The notes under the pieces are model-generated. The model ran no database searches and was not told the DNA's origin. It saw nothing but the letters and a program-made list of their open reading frames with translations. Shown in pieces: positions 11,884-24,039 of a DNA stretch of 64,000 nt. The DNA is taken from positions 124,001 through 188,000 of the forward strand of contig JAODTK010005545.1 in assembly GCA_026419785.1 (NCBI GenBank), read 5' to 3'. Both the position numbers and the translations under genes were made by a program. Position 1 is the stretch's first letter; each line of letters starts with the position of its first letter. The stretch comes from Sclerodactyla briareus. Lineage: Eukaryota; Echinodermata; Holothuroidea; Dendrochirotida; Sclerodactylidae.

Positions 11884-14800
11884 ACGTAGGCCATGGTGAT
11901 CATTTACGCAACTAAAACATGTCGAAAAATGTTCCAACGATTTTAAAACAAGCCCCCACCCCCCCCTTCACTCGCCCCATCTATCAACCTATATATCAAA
12001 CCCTATATATAAGCCTGCCTAAAATTGCCTGCTCAAAATTCCTCGCCATCACTACTCTAATACACATGGCCCCCCCCCCCAATGCTGCCCGGTCAGTGTC
12101 GTTACAACAACATCATCAACTTATCCGAACACTCGGATATACATTTTTGGATCGAGGCCGGGAGCAGCCCCCCACTACAGCATATCACATATTATGCTTC
12201 CCATGAAAGCAGCCGAGCCTGCAAATCCACTTCCCACGATCAAGTTGTAACAATGCCTACATAACACTAAGGCAAGGAATCACTACGCAGAGTTGCGTTC
12301 TTGTTTTATTCTCGGGCGATCTTTTTTTTTTTTTTCAGATTACCTCGGAAGGAACGGGAACTTGGCAAAATCTATAACCCGGGTCATCTAGTAAGGACTG
12401 ACTGGAGGATCTTGACGAAAAGTGAGATTTCGATCAGCTTACAACGATGGGCAATCACTTTGGCAGAGAACTTCACAAGGTTCAGAGCAACAACTTGCAT
12501 CTAGAGACAATGTGAAAATGCCAAATTCTTTTTACGGACCGGTGTGGAGGGGGAGGGGGTGGGCGCAGACTGCCGTACACATTTTTTCTGAGATGAGAAT
12601 TCGGAGGCGAAAATGACAAAAAAATCATGAACAAGATTGGCAGCGAAAAGGCAGAGTAAAAAAAAAACCTGGCCGAATCTTCGAATCCTCTTGTGACTGG
12701 CCAATTCACTAACAAAATGCCCGAAATATGCACAAATTTTCCGCGCAGTACCAGTCTTCCGCTGACCAACCTAAAAATCTCGGGCAAATTTTGTCGCCCC
12801 TAAATAGAGATGGTCCCGTATGCTATGTGGCAGTCCGCTTGTTGGTAATAATAGCAACAACCCAACTCCCAACGAAGAGCCCACTTACTGCCCGTGGAGC
12901 TCCGTACAATTTGGCAGAAAAAATCAAGAGATCCTGGGTAGCAAGTCGCATCTAAGGAATTAGATACAAAATTATGTTAAGGAAAAGTGAGTGTTTTAGG
13001 AGTGTCATAATGCATCAGGACTGGATCTAAGGCTGCACCTGAAATGCAATCCATTTTTCTAAAGTGGGAGGAGGGTCGATTCGGCGGACCTCTGCTTTAG
13101 ACTACTAAAATTTACGCCCTCGGTTCGAATTTGGCAGAGAGAGCACAGATTCATAGCAGCAATTCCGCATCTATAAAGGACATGTGCAAATGCGTGATAT
13201 TTCTGGAATGAACGTGATTGTTTAGGAGTGCCTATATTGGCACCATTGCATCTATTGCACCAATTGCCCGTTAGTTGTGGCTTACACAGACATTTTCGTT
13301 CTAAACTGTACACACCTTATATAGTCGCTATTCTGTAAACTTTTTAACACAAAACTTGGAGTATCGTATCATGGTAAGTATTCACCTGAGCTCGGGTCGG
13401 AGTTCCTGCCCAATCTAGACAGACAGTACACTCAGGTGGCATAGGAACACGTTAGGGTAAACCCATCATCACAAGCAGGCAATCCGGGTCAGTGTCATAC
13501 TCAAGTGCTATCTACGCGAGAACTCGAGTAGTGCCAGTGAACATAATTCGGGCGAAAATGGAGAATACGAGCAGGTGTGAAGCGAAAATGTTCACCCTAT
13601 CATGCTACCGACCGCGATGAAATTCGTGCCACTTTTTGGGGATCTTGGTTCTTTTAATTGAATAGTATGCCAAGCCCCCCTCCATTCTAATAACCCTGAG
13701 CCTCCTACAAAATCCCATGACCGCGCCACTGCATCAGTTCCTTAAAATAGGTACGGTGTAAAAATACATGAAAGACCCTATAACCTATTCTCAGCCCCCC
13801 CCCCCCACCCCCCTACCCAGCTCCGCCCCTGAAGAAGAATCCCGCTACACCGCTGTACCGCTTCCTGCAATCTGAGTGACCCCTTCCTTCAACTTCCCTC
13901 AATGCTATGTTTCCAAGGTACCAAATTGTAAACCTGCAGGGGGTCTTGGTAGGCCTATTATTTTGTTTTTAGTCACTGCTACATTTTTTCCTCCACAAAC
14001 ATATAAAGGGTCGTAGAGGCGTGGCAACTCTTCAACATTTTTCCTTCAATAAATTGCACATTTCGATGTTTGCCATTAGGCACGGCAAGTTCATTTCCGG
14101 CGAGTGGGAGGTATAACAAGCCAAAATTTCCTCGGTACGCACGCCCACCTAATAGTGGCCCTCCGATAGACCGCAAGTCTGTCTCGTCCCCCCCCCCTCC
14201 CCCGTTTCGAAACGTGATTGACGCCCTTCTCCTCCTACCTATCTCTTACTCTTTGTTTTCCTCGTCATCTGGTGGAGGCCAACGCTTCACGCCCCTCCCC
14301 CATATACAGATATACCACCGCATCTCGAATTCAAGGTAAAATCATGGTTTTGTATGCGCTTCGTATGCCGGCGACATTAGACCGAGCAGCTCATTCAGCA
14401 GTCGATGTCTTCCTCATTTGGATACATCACCACCCAATACTTCCATCTGAACCCCTTATTTCATCGTCAAACGCACTTTACAAGCCGAATGCCTCCCAAT
14501 AGCACCTGCGTTCCATACTCTTTGCCTCATTGCGCAATTTCATCACTGCTTTGCGCAATTCATCGCATCGATAATTTTATGGTATGATGAAGTTTAATTA
14601 TTTTTTCAACTTTACGTCCGATAAAATCATCGTATCGTATCGGCTCAGCCGCGCTAGTGCGAACCTCCTATTGAAAATGATACTTCGATAATAACTCGAC
14701 ATCCGATAAAATTATCGTATCGCCTCAAACTCCGGTACTAACCCACTACAACAAGCCTTTTACGAAGAGTTCTGCTGGCTTATTAACATGTGTGTGTGTG

Positions 14801-15299
14801 TGTTTGTTTTTTTGGTACAATTGCATACAATTACAATTACATAACGACATGGTTATTGTTCCATCGGCCGGGATCCCTTCATATTCTCTTGAGGACATCA
14901 ATCCCAGCTCCAACTGCCGTTCTGCCGACGAACACTGCCCGCTCAATTAATGAATTTCCCTAAACAAATTGGTCTAGCGTTCTGGAAGATGATACTTACT
15001 CTTATCGTGTAATAAATTTGTCACATTTCCCACTGGTAGCTGTGATGAGTGTTTCGCTTGGAGACAACAGAAGAATAATACAGGGAGCTCTCAACCCTGA
15101 TTCATTCACGGAATACTCAACTCAAATAGGACAGAGAACTGATAAACTGTAGAAAACTACATGAATTTCCAACATATGAGCGAAAGGCAATTCACTCTAA
15201 ATTTGAATAATGTTCTTCGTATTGCTAAGCGAAATTACCACGTGATAGCTACCCGAAGAGGTTCATTAGGTAGGATCACAAAAAAAAAAAAAGAATTCT
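11884..15299. other. No gene recognised; short repeats only
   Basis: Poly-C patches lie at 12070-12080, 13796-13813 and 14191-14205, and a short TG run lies at 14789-14803. The words CCGATAAAAT-ATCGTATCG occur twice, near 14619 and 14702. No conserved protein is seen. Confidence 0.55.
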
Positions 15300-15402
15300 C
15301 TCGCACACTACCAAAGAGAATAACTATTTTGACGTTTCGAAGTCTGGACATAAAGACGTCTTAATCAGAAATGACCACGCGTTTCACTTAGTGATGGCGC
15401 TA
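15300..15402 (-). mobile_element. Penelope-like element, 3' flank
   Basis: On the minus strand, downstream of the GIY-YIG frame, the sequence includes GAAGTC/GACGTC-type words and a TTTCGAAACGTC-like motif (plus strand GACGTTTCGAAGTC at 15330). Such motifs are common after the coding region of Penelope-like elements. The left limit is approximate. Confidence 0.5.
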
Positions 15403-15765
15403 TTACTCTATTACAATTCTGTCGTAGCCATGTGAGTGATTGTGAGCGCCCTCGTCTCTGTTGTAGCAGTTCCCACGTTTCCGTCGTATAAAAATCGACT
15501 CCCTCCAGAGCCTCGATTTTCTGTTGTTGTCCCGATCTATGATTTTAGCATTTCCCAGTCTAAGGTGGTTTGTTCCTGTGTAATGGTCTGTGACTGCCGA
15601 TTTGTGAATGATTGTTTTCAGTTTGCCTTTCTCAGCTCCTGTGAATTTTCTCTCTTTAGGCAGGCTGTCACAGTCCTTCTGAAGCTCTTTCAGTCTTACC
15701 CCAAGCGCTCTTCCCGTGTCACCTATGTAGGACTTGTAAGGGAATTTCATAACCACCTCCGCCTA
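15403..15765 (-). pseudogene. Penelope-like element GIY-YIG endonuclease domain
   Basis: The minus-strand frame encodes the C-terminal GIY-YIG domain of a Penelope-like retroelement. Visible landmarks in order are SYIGDTGRALGVRLKE (the YIG part and the catalytic-arginine region), SAVTDHYTGTNH, an IDRDNNRKSRLWRESIFIRR segment with a candidate catalytic glutamate, and the near-terminal NRDEGAHNHSHGYD. In the family this domain follows the reverse transcriptase and nicks target DNA. The expected N-terminal Cys near KFPYKS appears lost. The matching reverse-transcriptase end is not upstream on this strand; it lies on the plus strand at 15766. This is therefore a rearranged, non-functional fragment. 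The element family is confident; the exact clade is not assigned. Confidence 0.85.
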
Positions 15766-15921
15766 GTTGTACGGAAGAGGACGTCCTTACGGAACAGTAG
15801 TCATTCCCTACGTGAAAGGAGTATCTGAAAGGCACAAAGGATTTTCAGAATGTATGACATCAAGACAGCAATAAAGCCGACGAACACGCTGAGACAGTTG
15901 TTAGTTCACCATGAAATCAGA
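15766..15921 (+). pseudogene. Penelope-like element reverse-transcriptase C-terminal end
   Basis: Plus-strand translation gives LYGRGRPYGTVVIPYVKGVSER, quoted here only as the landmark words GTVVIPYVKG and VSER. After a frame change near 15,850 it continues as YDIKTAIKPTNTLRQLLVH. These are the conserved segments that join the reverse transcriptase to the GIY-YIG domain in Penelope-like elements. They should read straight into that domain but instead sit head to head with it. At least one frameshift is present, and nothing upstream of the segment is preserved. Confidence 0.8.
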
Positions 15922-17499
15922 GGGTTTAGTCATAATAGTTGCCCTGATGTCCGTAACCTTCAGATGACCATTGGACTCATCCAGAACAACAAGAAGTTTG
16001 TATTCATCCTGGTTGAGGACAATCTGAAATTAGCCGAAACATTAAATTTTCTATTTTGTCACCAAATACGTCACACCACATCTTACGGTTCTGATTTCTG
16101 ATAACACTAAGGTTCACTTCGCAAGGTGTCTCATACCTCGACCTCTGCTGACCTCAGATTACTTTTAATCTGTTCCCAAAACAATTGGGTCATGTACTTA
16201 TTATAATGGCGTCGAGTTCCGACTTTTGAAGATTGGGGGGAATGATGGAATTTGTTTAGACTCATCTAAGCGGAGCGCCAGCATCGGTTGGCGCGGAGCG
16301 TACACGGAAATTTTTGGCACATGAGACCCCCTCAGATGGCAGGAGAGGGCACTTAGCATGTCTAAACGGCTGTCGTGGAGGAAAGTTTTTTGTTTTGTTC
16401 ACTCCAAATATTGGCTTACAAAAATTGAACCGAATCTCAAAATGGTGACCATTCCATCCTCGGGGTCGTCTGTAGCCTCCATATATGGGCAGTGTTGACA
16501 CTTTCTGATGAGCCGTTCCGTGAAATAATGTAGTGAAAAACAGCCGTCTCGTCAAAGCGATCAACCGATGACTCGACATGTAAGTCCAACACCGTTGCTA
16601 TGTGCTCAACTATTGACTGGAACAAAACTTATCAGTGACAGGCTGGATCAGTAAGTATCAACACTGCCCTTATACCCCTCCCCCATCGCAGTGGGCACTG
16701 TCGTCTGTGGAGTTCAACACAGGCAGCCGTTCAATAGTACCAGCAATTTGTCACCAGTGTTTACCTCATCATCTCTGGGAACTGTCGCCCTCGTCCCAAT
16801 GACTCTTGAACAGTACTGGGTGATGTCAGATAAAACAAAAAAATATTTTCACATGAAAGAATAGACAATGAAGCAGTGACTAGAACGAGTGATCTTTGAA
16901 ATATATTCAGCCTGTAAACCATGAGTTGAAACTCACATCGGATAATTTGGAGAGGATGGATTAAACATAATTGAAAGTTATCATGATTGCCTGAAATATG
17001 ATTATCAAATGAAGCGGAGACACTTGTTAGCCGTTACCCCCTATATCTAAATATCGGTGGAATGAATGTTACCAGGTCAGTAACAGTGCCTAACGCCTGA
17101 TGCCATTTCTCTAGAATATGCTTATTATGGGACTGAGACGCCGTTGGCTTTCAAGTTCTATGTCGGTGAGGATACTAAGGTTCGGCTCCACGCGGCTTCA
17201 GCGTTCGCACAACCATTTTCTTTCCAATAGTAGGATTACCGGATATGGGATCATTTCCATGGATGACAAGGTCACGAGGTCATTTCAATTCCCAATGTGA
17301 TCCGAAGACCGAAAGTTCGTCAAGTGCACATAACAAGGCATTGCCTATGACGACCGTCAAGTCTATATAGAGGGGATAGATGGCGTCGGTGGTATTAACA
17401 AAACAAACATATTCATCGTTCCGACCGGGGCGCAAACTACATCGGTCGAGAAACAAACCTATGTAGGATGACCCCTGCATTCGGTCGTCAAGTATTGAA
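15922..17499. other. No gene recognised; hAT-like scrap at 16262-16375
   Basis: At 16262-16375 the words AAGCGGAGCGCCAGCATCGG, GTTGGCGCGGAGCG and GGCAGGAGAGGGCACTT match the 5' interior of the element at 17,616. The rest is unassigned. Confidence 0.55.
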
Positions 17500-17540
17500 C
17501 TACTTGGGGACACGCTTGAATGTTCCACGTAAAGTAGGAG
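17500..17540 (+). repeat. 41-bp inverted repeat, left arm
   Basis: This pairs with 18655-18695 with one mismatch over 41 bases (for example GTTCCACGTAAAGTAGGAG here). The arms enclose a palindrome and the hAT-like copy. Confidence 0.9.
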
Positions 17541-17542
17541 AC

Positions 17543-17608
17543 GTGTCCTAAGCCCTGGTGACGGGCTAACGGCCCGTTAGTCACCAGGGCATATGAGTTT
17601 TAGGACAC
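17543..17608. repeat. 65-nt near-perfect palindrome
   Basis: GTGTCCTAA and GCCCTGGTGAC on the left mirror GTCACCAGGGC and TTAGGACAC on the right, around a GGGC/GCCC centre with a small asymmetric bulge. It forms a stable hairpin or cruciform on paper. Confidence 0.85.
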
Positions 17609-17615
17609 CTCTCGC

Positions 17616-18646
17616 CAGGGGGGTCAGAGCGTTTCGAAAAGTGGGGGGAAACATCGAACGCGAATGACCATCTAACGCGGAGCGCCACCATCGGTTGGCG
17701 CGGAGCGCCTAACGAAAATTTCAGATTTTCATACCCTCCAGATCGACGGAAACGGCACTTGCCAGGCTCATAGCACCCATCTACATGTGTGATTGAGTAA
17801 AAGACAGACAAAAAGTTGTCATTGTGCATACTAAGATGATTTACCGAGTATCACACATGTTATTTTTTTAATTACCTTTTCTACTCTGGCTTTGTTTGCG
17901 TGGGATCCAGGGGTCTACGAACGTCTATTGTGGGATCGAGGAGAAAGCCCAGGCGTACGGGATCACTCCAATTTGAGAGCAGAAAATTTGTACCCGAATT
18001 TTACAAGTCGGTCATTGGAAACTACGGGCGCGCGCGAAGCGCGCGAAAAAAACTTAAATGTTTTCCGGGCATTTATCGAAAAAGACTGCAAAAAATTCAG
18101 GCATTTTTTCACTTTGCTTTTTTCTTTCCAAATTTTCCACGAATTTTCGCACGACTTTTTCATCTAAGAAAAACATTGGGGGGGGGGGGCAGTCTGACCC
18201 CTGGTTCCCCCCAAGGCTACTGAATTCAATCGAGTGAACGAAATGATTCGAAGCTTTACATCGCATATTTAGCCTTCAACGTCTGGAAGAAAAACGCCAT
18301 TGTGAGCGAAACACTTGAAAAATTATGCACTTTTGGCTATTCGATTAATATTCGAGGACTCGGCATGAAGCATGGGTAATCCTTCCACTTCGGCCCTAGT
18401 CGGGTCCAGATCTTCACCTGGGATCCGCACCTGGAATTAGTGGACTTAAGGACAATTTCCAACGCGATTATTGTTTGGTTTGGACAAAATGAATCAGTTT
18501 AGAGTGATACAAAATCGGACATGTGCCTATTATTTTTCATACGGTCCGGAAAAGTGGGGGGGGGGGGGGGGGGGGACAAACATATGATATCTCCCCCACT
18601 TTTGAAAGTGGGGGGGGGGATGTCCCCCCGTCCCCACTGTGACGCC
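17616..18646 (+). mobile_element. hAT-like non-autonomous element, copy N1
   Basis: The element starts CAGGGGGGTCAGAGCGTTTC and runs through conserved blocks: GGAGCGCCACCATCGGTTGG, CACTTGCCAGGCTCATAGC, GGTCATTG next to a GCGCGCG hairpin, TTTTCCGGGCATTTA, and ATGAATCAGTTTAGAGTGAT. It ends with opposed G and C tracts (CCCCCACTTTTGAAAGTGGG). The same order is seen in copies at 24,040 and 48,955. No transposase is encoded. The CAGGGGCG-type end suggests hAT. Confidence 0.75.
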
Positions 18647-18654
18647 GAGTTCCT

Positions 18655-18695
18655 CTCCTACTTTACGTGGAACATTCAGGCGTGTCCCCAAGTAG
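18655..18695 (-). repeat. 41-bp inverted repeat, right arm
   Basis: Reverse complement of 17500-17540 with a single T/C difference. Confidence 0.9.
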
Positions 18696-20579
18696 AATTG
18701 TAGCAGTCATTCAAGGATACTCGGCTTGCCGAACATATTCTTACGTGTCTCGGATCAAGAGGCGAACTCCCTTGCAGATGAATGAGATCAATATCATCAA
18801 CATATGACCTGTTAACGCTGCAAACTGCCGCAAGAGTTTAGATTGCAGCTGCGTCGTCGTGTTTCGCAGCCACACATTCAGACGTCGGAGTTCTGAAAAG
18901 CTGCGCTTCACCCCCCCCCAACACTCACAGCTTGTAACGGGGCACACCAGCATTAATTTCAGCAACATTTTCACACTATGGAACAGAGCCCTGACGTCGG
19001 CGGACATATACCACGGTAGGCACTCACAGCCGCGTCAAACGTCTTCTCCTCAGAAAGACATACATTTTCAAAATTCAGTTCAAATTTTTAGTGACTGTTG
19101 GCTCAAATATTGGGGGGGGGGGGGGTATGATTACATAGGGCATCTCCCCCTGACCAAATATGGGAAGGGGGGTACACCCCCCATCCCCCGGGATCGACGC
19201 CTATGCTTATTATGGGGAACCCCCATACCAAGTATGAGTCTGATCCATCCAAGTGGGGTGGGAGTTATCATGTCCATAAGCCAAAATAACCCAAAACATA
19301 ATTTTTCACAATTTCCCTCGTTGGGTCCCCTCTCAGAGGCAAGAGGGAATCTATATGGTGACGCCGGCGTGCGCATGTGCGTGTGTGTATGTATGCGTGT
19401 GCATGTATGTTTATTACGCTCATACATGGTATTAGGTTGGCCATATGGAGTAGGCAATCTCTAATGTTTGGTGAGATCCAAGGTCACGGAAGCTCAACAG
19501 CAGAGATGCCAACATGTCCCCATTTCCAAGTTCCAAGCCAAGTGACCAAGTCCTAAGTCCAGTCCCTACTCTGCGTAATCACACACCTCAACGTCCAACA
19601 ACTTTGCAAACACGATAGTTGTGCAACACAAAAATACAAAGGGCTCGTGCATGCCCGGAAAGTAGATCGGTCATGATTCTTGTTGTTTTTGGTCTGGTCA
19701 CCTAAGGTAAGCAGCGGTCAAAGTCTAAGAACTGTATAAACGAGTGAACCATCCAACAAATAGTTGTAGATTGAGATAGAGTAGATGCTCCCTATTTAGT
19801 TCGAGGTCAATCAAGGTCAACAGGGGTCGATGTCTGGAAACCTTGTATATATACACAATTGTTTTTCCAATGAGAAAACGTAGAGGGTTCCTACTCGGCA
19901 TGAAGGCTGACTAAATATTGAGTAGGTGATCACCATTGTTCTGTGATGAAGGCACCCGTGAGGAATTCTCTCCCCTGCCTCGTTACTCAGGGCGCTAAAC
20001 GAGAGGGGAAGGCGAGATTCGCCGGTGTCCTTCTACACCTTAAACATGGAGCCGCTACAAGAGGCGTATAAATAAAATAAAAAGTCAACATTTTGGTTGA
20101 TTATGTCAAAATTCCAAATCACTAAAGGCCAATTACTTTGATACTATGTCATAGTATTAAGTCTGAGATGTTTTTCGTTTTGTTTGACCTTCCCCAGCTC
20201 CTATAGCTGCTAAAGCAGACGATATGAGGAAGCCGTACCTAAAGAATGAGGGGGCTGGAACTCTTTAGTTTGTGTTTAGGCTCTAAGTCTCTAATGTTAG
20301 GCTTATTTACTTATAGGCCCTCGTGTTATGAACGAGAAATTCGTGGGTCTCGCGAGAAAGCGATCTTGAGGAAACTTATAATAGAGGGGTGTTGACAACG
20401 CCGTTTGCCTACGGGAAAGGCCGAGTAGGATACACATCTGGGGTGCATTTTGACTCTGAATCTAAATGGTAAATGGGTTGGTTTGTCACGATCGTTATAG
20501 CGTTATAGCGTTATAGCCAAAACTTCAAATGAATAGGTGGAAGCGGTATTGGTTTATTCTAACTCTATTGCTTCCTCAT
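18696..20579. other. No gene recognised; minor repeats and a hairpin
   Basis: A G run follows AAATATTGG at 19105-19125. A TG-rich run lies at 19375-19410. A hairpin at about 19972-20018 pairs CTCGTT with AACGAG and CCCCT with AGGGG. GCGTTATA repeats three times at 20494-20516. No protein is recognised. Confidence 0.55.
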
Positions 20580-22850
20580 TCACCTGACACCAAAAAATCA
20601 GGAGACGCATACACCTACATCTGGCCATTCACCAGGACGACAGGCGGTTTCTGTCGTTTCGTACCGGGGCGGGATTACCAGTTTCGATGCCTCCCCTTTG
20701 GACTTTCCACGGCTCCTCGGGTTTCATCGAATACCCAGGCACGATTCTGCCTAATTTCGTCGCGGACGGCATCAATGTGTATCCAACGAGTGTCCAACAC
20801 GGTCCAGGCCGCACGAAGCTTACTCTCCACCAACGTGTCACCGCAAAGTCGTGGTCCGTTCCTGGGGTTAACAGCGAGCGTTCTCGATCTGTGCCGACTT
20901 CGGATGCGCCCACTCCAGCGCTTCCTTCTCGACCGTTACAGCTCGGTCCTAGACAGCTCGGAAACGCCCATCTTACTGAACGAGGATGGTAAACTCTTCC
21001 TGCATGGTGGGACAGAGCTACCACAGGCTAGCCCTCGGGAGAACCTCCCGGGACCTACGGCCCCAGACGACCATCACCACTGACGCATCGCTGTCGGGGT
21101 GGGGGCGACACGGAACGACCAAATGACCTCCGGAGTTTGGCGCCCACAGGAGTTGGCGCTACACATCAACAATTGGAGACGGGAGCAATTTCCCATGAGT
21201 CGTCTCAACTTCGAGGGCACCGAGTCACCGTACTATCAGACAACAGCTCAACGGTGGCTTACATAAACAGAGAGGGGGCACCAAGTCGGCCTCCCTCCTT
21301 CGCTAGGTCTTGTCCCTACTGCTCCTTTGCGTCGCTCTGGACATCAAGCTGACTGCGACTCATCTAGCGGACAAGTCAAACACGACTGCGGACGCTCTTG
21401 TCGCGCCTGGACCAGAACGAATGGAGCCTCTCCCAGATCTGGGCCAACCACCTCTTTGACGTGTTCGATAGACTACGTGAACCTGTTTGCGACAGTGCAC
21501 AACAACAACTGCCAAGGTTTTGCAGGCTGCAGGTTCCACCCTCAAGCGTGGAGGACAGACGCCTTCTCATTCACATGGGACAACCTCTACGCCTACGCTT
21601 CCCGCCACTGAGTCAAATCGCTCGGGTTCTGACGGTCATCAACGACTCCCAAGGCCACCGTGTTCCTGGTGGCCCCTGCTGGCCGACTCAACCATGGTCC
21701 CTCATTCTTCGCGTTCTGCTCATCGACCGCGTTGCGGCTCCCAGAGTCACCTCCTCCGTTGACTCAGAGAGCGGTCAAGATAGCTACCACGGGCAAACCC
21801 TACATCTTTCTACATGGAAAGTATAAGGAGTCGCCTTCAAGAGAGAGGCATTTCGCGACAGGCTGCGCAGCTCGCAGCATCGTCGAGACGCGCGGAACTC
21901 AACATACGCCACATACGACTCTCGTGTTGCCAAATACCGGAGTTGGGCGTCAGGAGCGGGTGTTGATCCCCGTGGAAGCATCCGTAGACGACGTCGCTTC
22001 GTTCCTCGTCTACTTGTTCAATGACGGGAGGCAGGGTCCACGATCCGCAATTACAGATCGACCATTTCCACTATCCATCGTGGTTTCGAGGACGGCTCCA
22101 CAGTCGGCTCCAACGACATCATTCGACAACTCTTACAAGGAATGTTCAACAAGAGACCACCCACAAAGCGCTTATCACCGTCTTGGTCGCTCACTGACGT
22201 CCTCGTCGTTCTGGCTGAACCAACGTACGAGCCCATGCACCGTGCAACTCACATTCATTTAACGCACAAGACAGTTTTTTCTGGTCGCAGCGGTGTCAGC
22301 ACGCCGTCGCCGCTGCCTTCACGCCCTTACAACGAAACCGGGGTACATCCGCCACGACAGGGACGGAATTCGCCTGTTATCCGACCTACCTTACTGGCGA
22401 AGAACCAGTCAACCTCATTCACGCCTCAGGAGATTTACCTTCCAAGCCATCGAAACACTCTCGTCAGAGATGGGGACAAGCGATGATGCCCGGTTCGGGC
22501 TATCCGTCGGTACCTGGATAAGACTGGTCCAGTTCGTCAGCATGACCAACTCTTCTTGTTGCCACAACAACCCTTCACACCAGCTTTGAAGGCACCATTT
22601 CTCGCTGGATCAAAAACCTCATCGAACCACACATCACACCGCAAGAGACTCTTCAAGCACACGACGTACGCGCACATGCTACGTCTCCAGCATGGTTTAG
22701 CGGGATTCCGCTGGAAGAAATCATGAGAACAGCGGCATGTAGAACGCCGACTACCTTCGTCTCACGCTACCTCACGGACAAAGTCTCGGCCGAAGGGGCG
22801 TTTACGAGAGCGGTCTTAAGTCCACCACCATCGACTACCAATCGTGACGG
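20580..22850 (+). pseudogene. DIRS-type tyrosine-recombinase retrotransposon, decayed
   Basis: Successive frame-broken segments match the DIRS order of domains. Reverse transcriptase: FVPGRDYQFRCLPFGLSTAP near 20,660-20,725. The connection region gives LLSTNVSPQSRGPFLGLT near 20,835-20,880. RNase H: TITTDASLSGWG near 21,070 and HRVTVLSDNSSTVAYINREG near 21,220-21,280. A methyltransferase-like region: WRTDAFSFTWDNLYAYA near 21,550. Tyrosine recombinase: VEASVDDVASFLVYLFNDGR near 21,975 and HDVRAHATSPAWFSG near 22,660, then TPTTFVSRYL near 22,750. The reverse-transcriptase catalytic block is missing, apparently through a deletion near 20,740-20,790, and the conserved Trp before RTPTTF is Cys. 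Many frameshifts and stops make it inactive. Gag and the left terminal repeat were not identified. Confidence 0.9.
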
Positions 22851-22884
22851 CACGGACCCATCATCAGTGGCCCTGTGCTAGTCT

Positions 22885-23260
22885 GGTGCAGGGTCCAATA
22901 TGGGGTAAGTTGAATATCTGAAAAGATTCCACAAAACTTCACTGGTTCACTGGAATCTGTGAAGTATGAATACTTACCCCATATTGGATATTCTCATCCT
23001 ACCGTCCCCACTTTCCGGGCTATCACGGGCGTCCTCCCCTGTCGGATTTCGTGGGCCTTCGTCCCCAATTCTGGGACGCCTCCGCCTGGAAAACTGAGAA
23101 GGGCGATGGGGTGTGGCCAACCCGGACTTTGGTGTTATTGTCAGATGTTCAATGGCGCGGGGTGGGGTGCAGGGTCCAATATGGGGTAAGTATTCATACT
23201 CTCAGATTCGCAAACCAGTGAAGTTTTGTAGATTTTGTCAACAATTTCAACACAGTATAC
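22885..23260 (+). mobile_element. DIRS element 3' end with split and inverted terminal repeats
   Basis: GGTGCAGGGTCCAATATGG followed by GGTAAGT occurs directly at about 22,891 and 23,167. A 26-nt stretch at 22,965-22,990 (beginning AGTATGAATACTTACCCC) is the perfect inverse of sequence at 23,175-23,201. DIRS elements typically end in inverted and internally complementary repeats, which fits. A decayed relative of 23,089-23,245 is present at 33,804. Confidence 0.75.
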
Positions 23261-24039
23261 AAGGTGGAAAGTATTTTCTGGGCGGGCGTATTTACTGAGT
23301 ATGTTGCAGTATATTATGCCCGTCTGGGCAGTATATCCTGGCCGGACTCGAGCTAGTCATTCACTAATCCGCAGCGCATGCGCAGCGCAAGCTCACCGGG
23401 CACTGCGCAGTCCACAAATCGAAAACGTAGGAATAACAAGGGGTGCCATTCATAACGGGTCCGCAGGCGCAGCGCAATCTCGGATAGCGCACAGGGAATC
23501 GATTCGTGAGCGATTTTCTGCGGACTGTGCAGGGCCCTGCGGAATGGTTCTATAGAGGCGCCCGAATGAGCGAGCAATTCGTACCCATCCGGACCGCGTG
23601 GCTATGTTACTACTGGCGTGGACGGTGCCATGATTCTCCCAGCGGGGGGTGGGAAGGGACAGGTTTCCAGACGGGTGACCACCACAAATTCCACCTCCAT
23701 GGCGTATCCGAGTCTGCTCCAACCAAGACTGAAAGTGTGGCCACCCAGGTTAAATTCATGGCTGCCTTCTTCCTTCCTTCAAGATTCTCCAAATTCGCCT
23801 AAATCTCATTCCCCCCTCCAAAACCCATTTCCCTACAAACAACAAGCACGTTTCAACACATTTCCAACAATTTTTGAAAATGTTTTTTGTTGAGTAACCT
23901 AAGATGTTCGGAACTGTTCTTAAAACGTTTACGAACGTTTTAATAAACTTTTGGAAACTTTTCCATTTTTTTTTAGCAAAATTGCTCCATGAACCTTTAG
24001 CGACAAACAGTTACTCCAAACCAGGTTTAGGTTGAAGCT
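23261..24039. other. No gene recognised
   Basis: The sequence is moderately GC-rich to about 23,760 and AT-rich after that. The open frames are short and unlike any family I know. Confidence 0.55.

Noticed and set aside
11356-11903. Long overlapping open frames on both strands
   Set aside because: They are driven by the polypurine tract; the parts outside it show no family resemblance.
17892-18223. Open frames of 91 and 107 codons on the plus strand
   Set aside because: They lie inside hAT-like copy N1, are not preserved in copies N2 and N3, and resemble no transposase.
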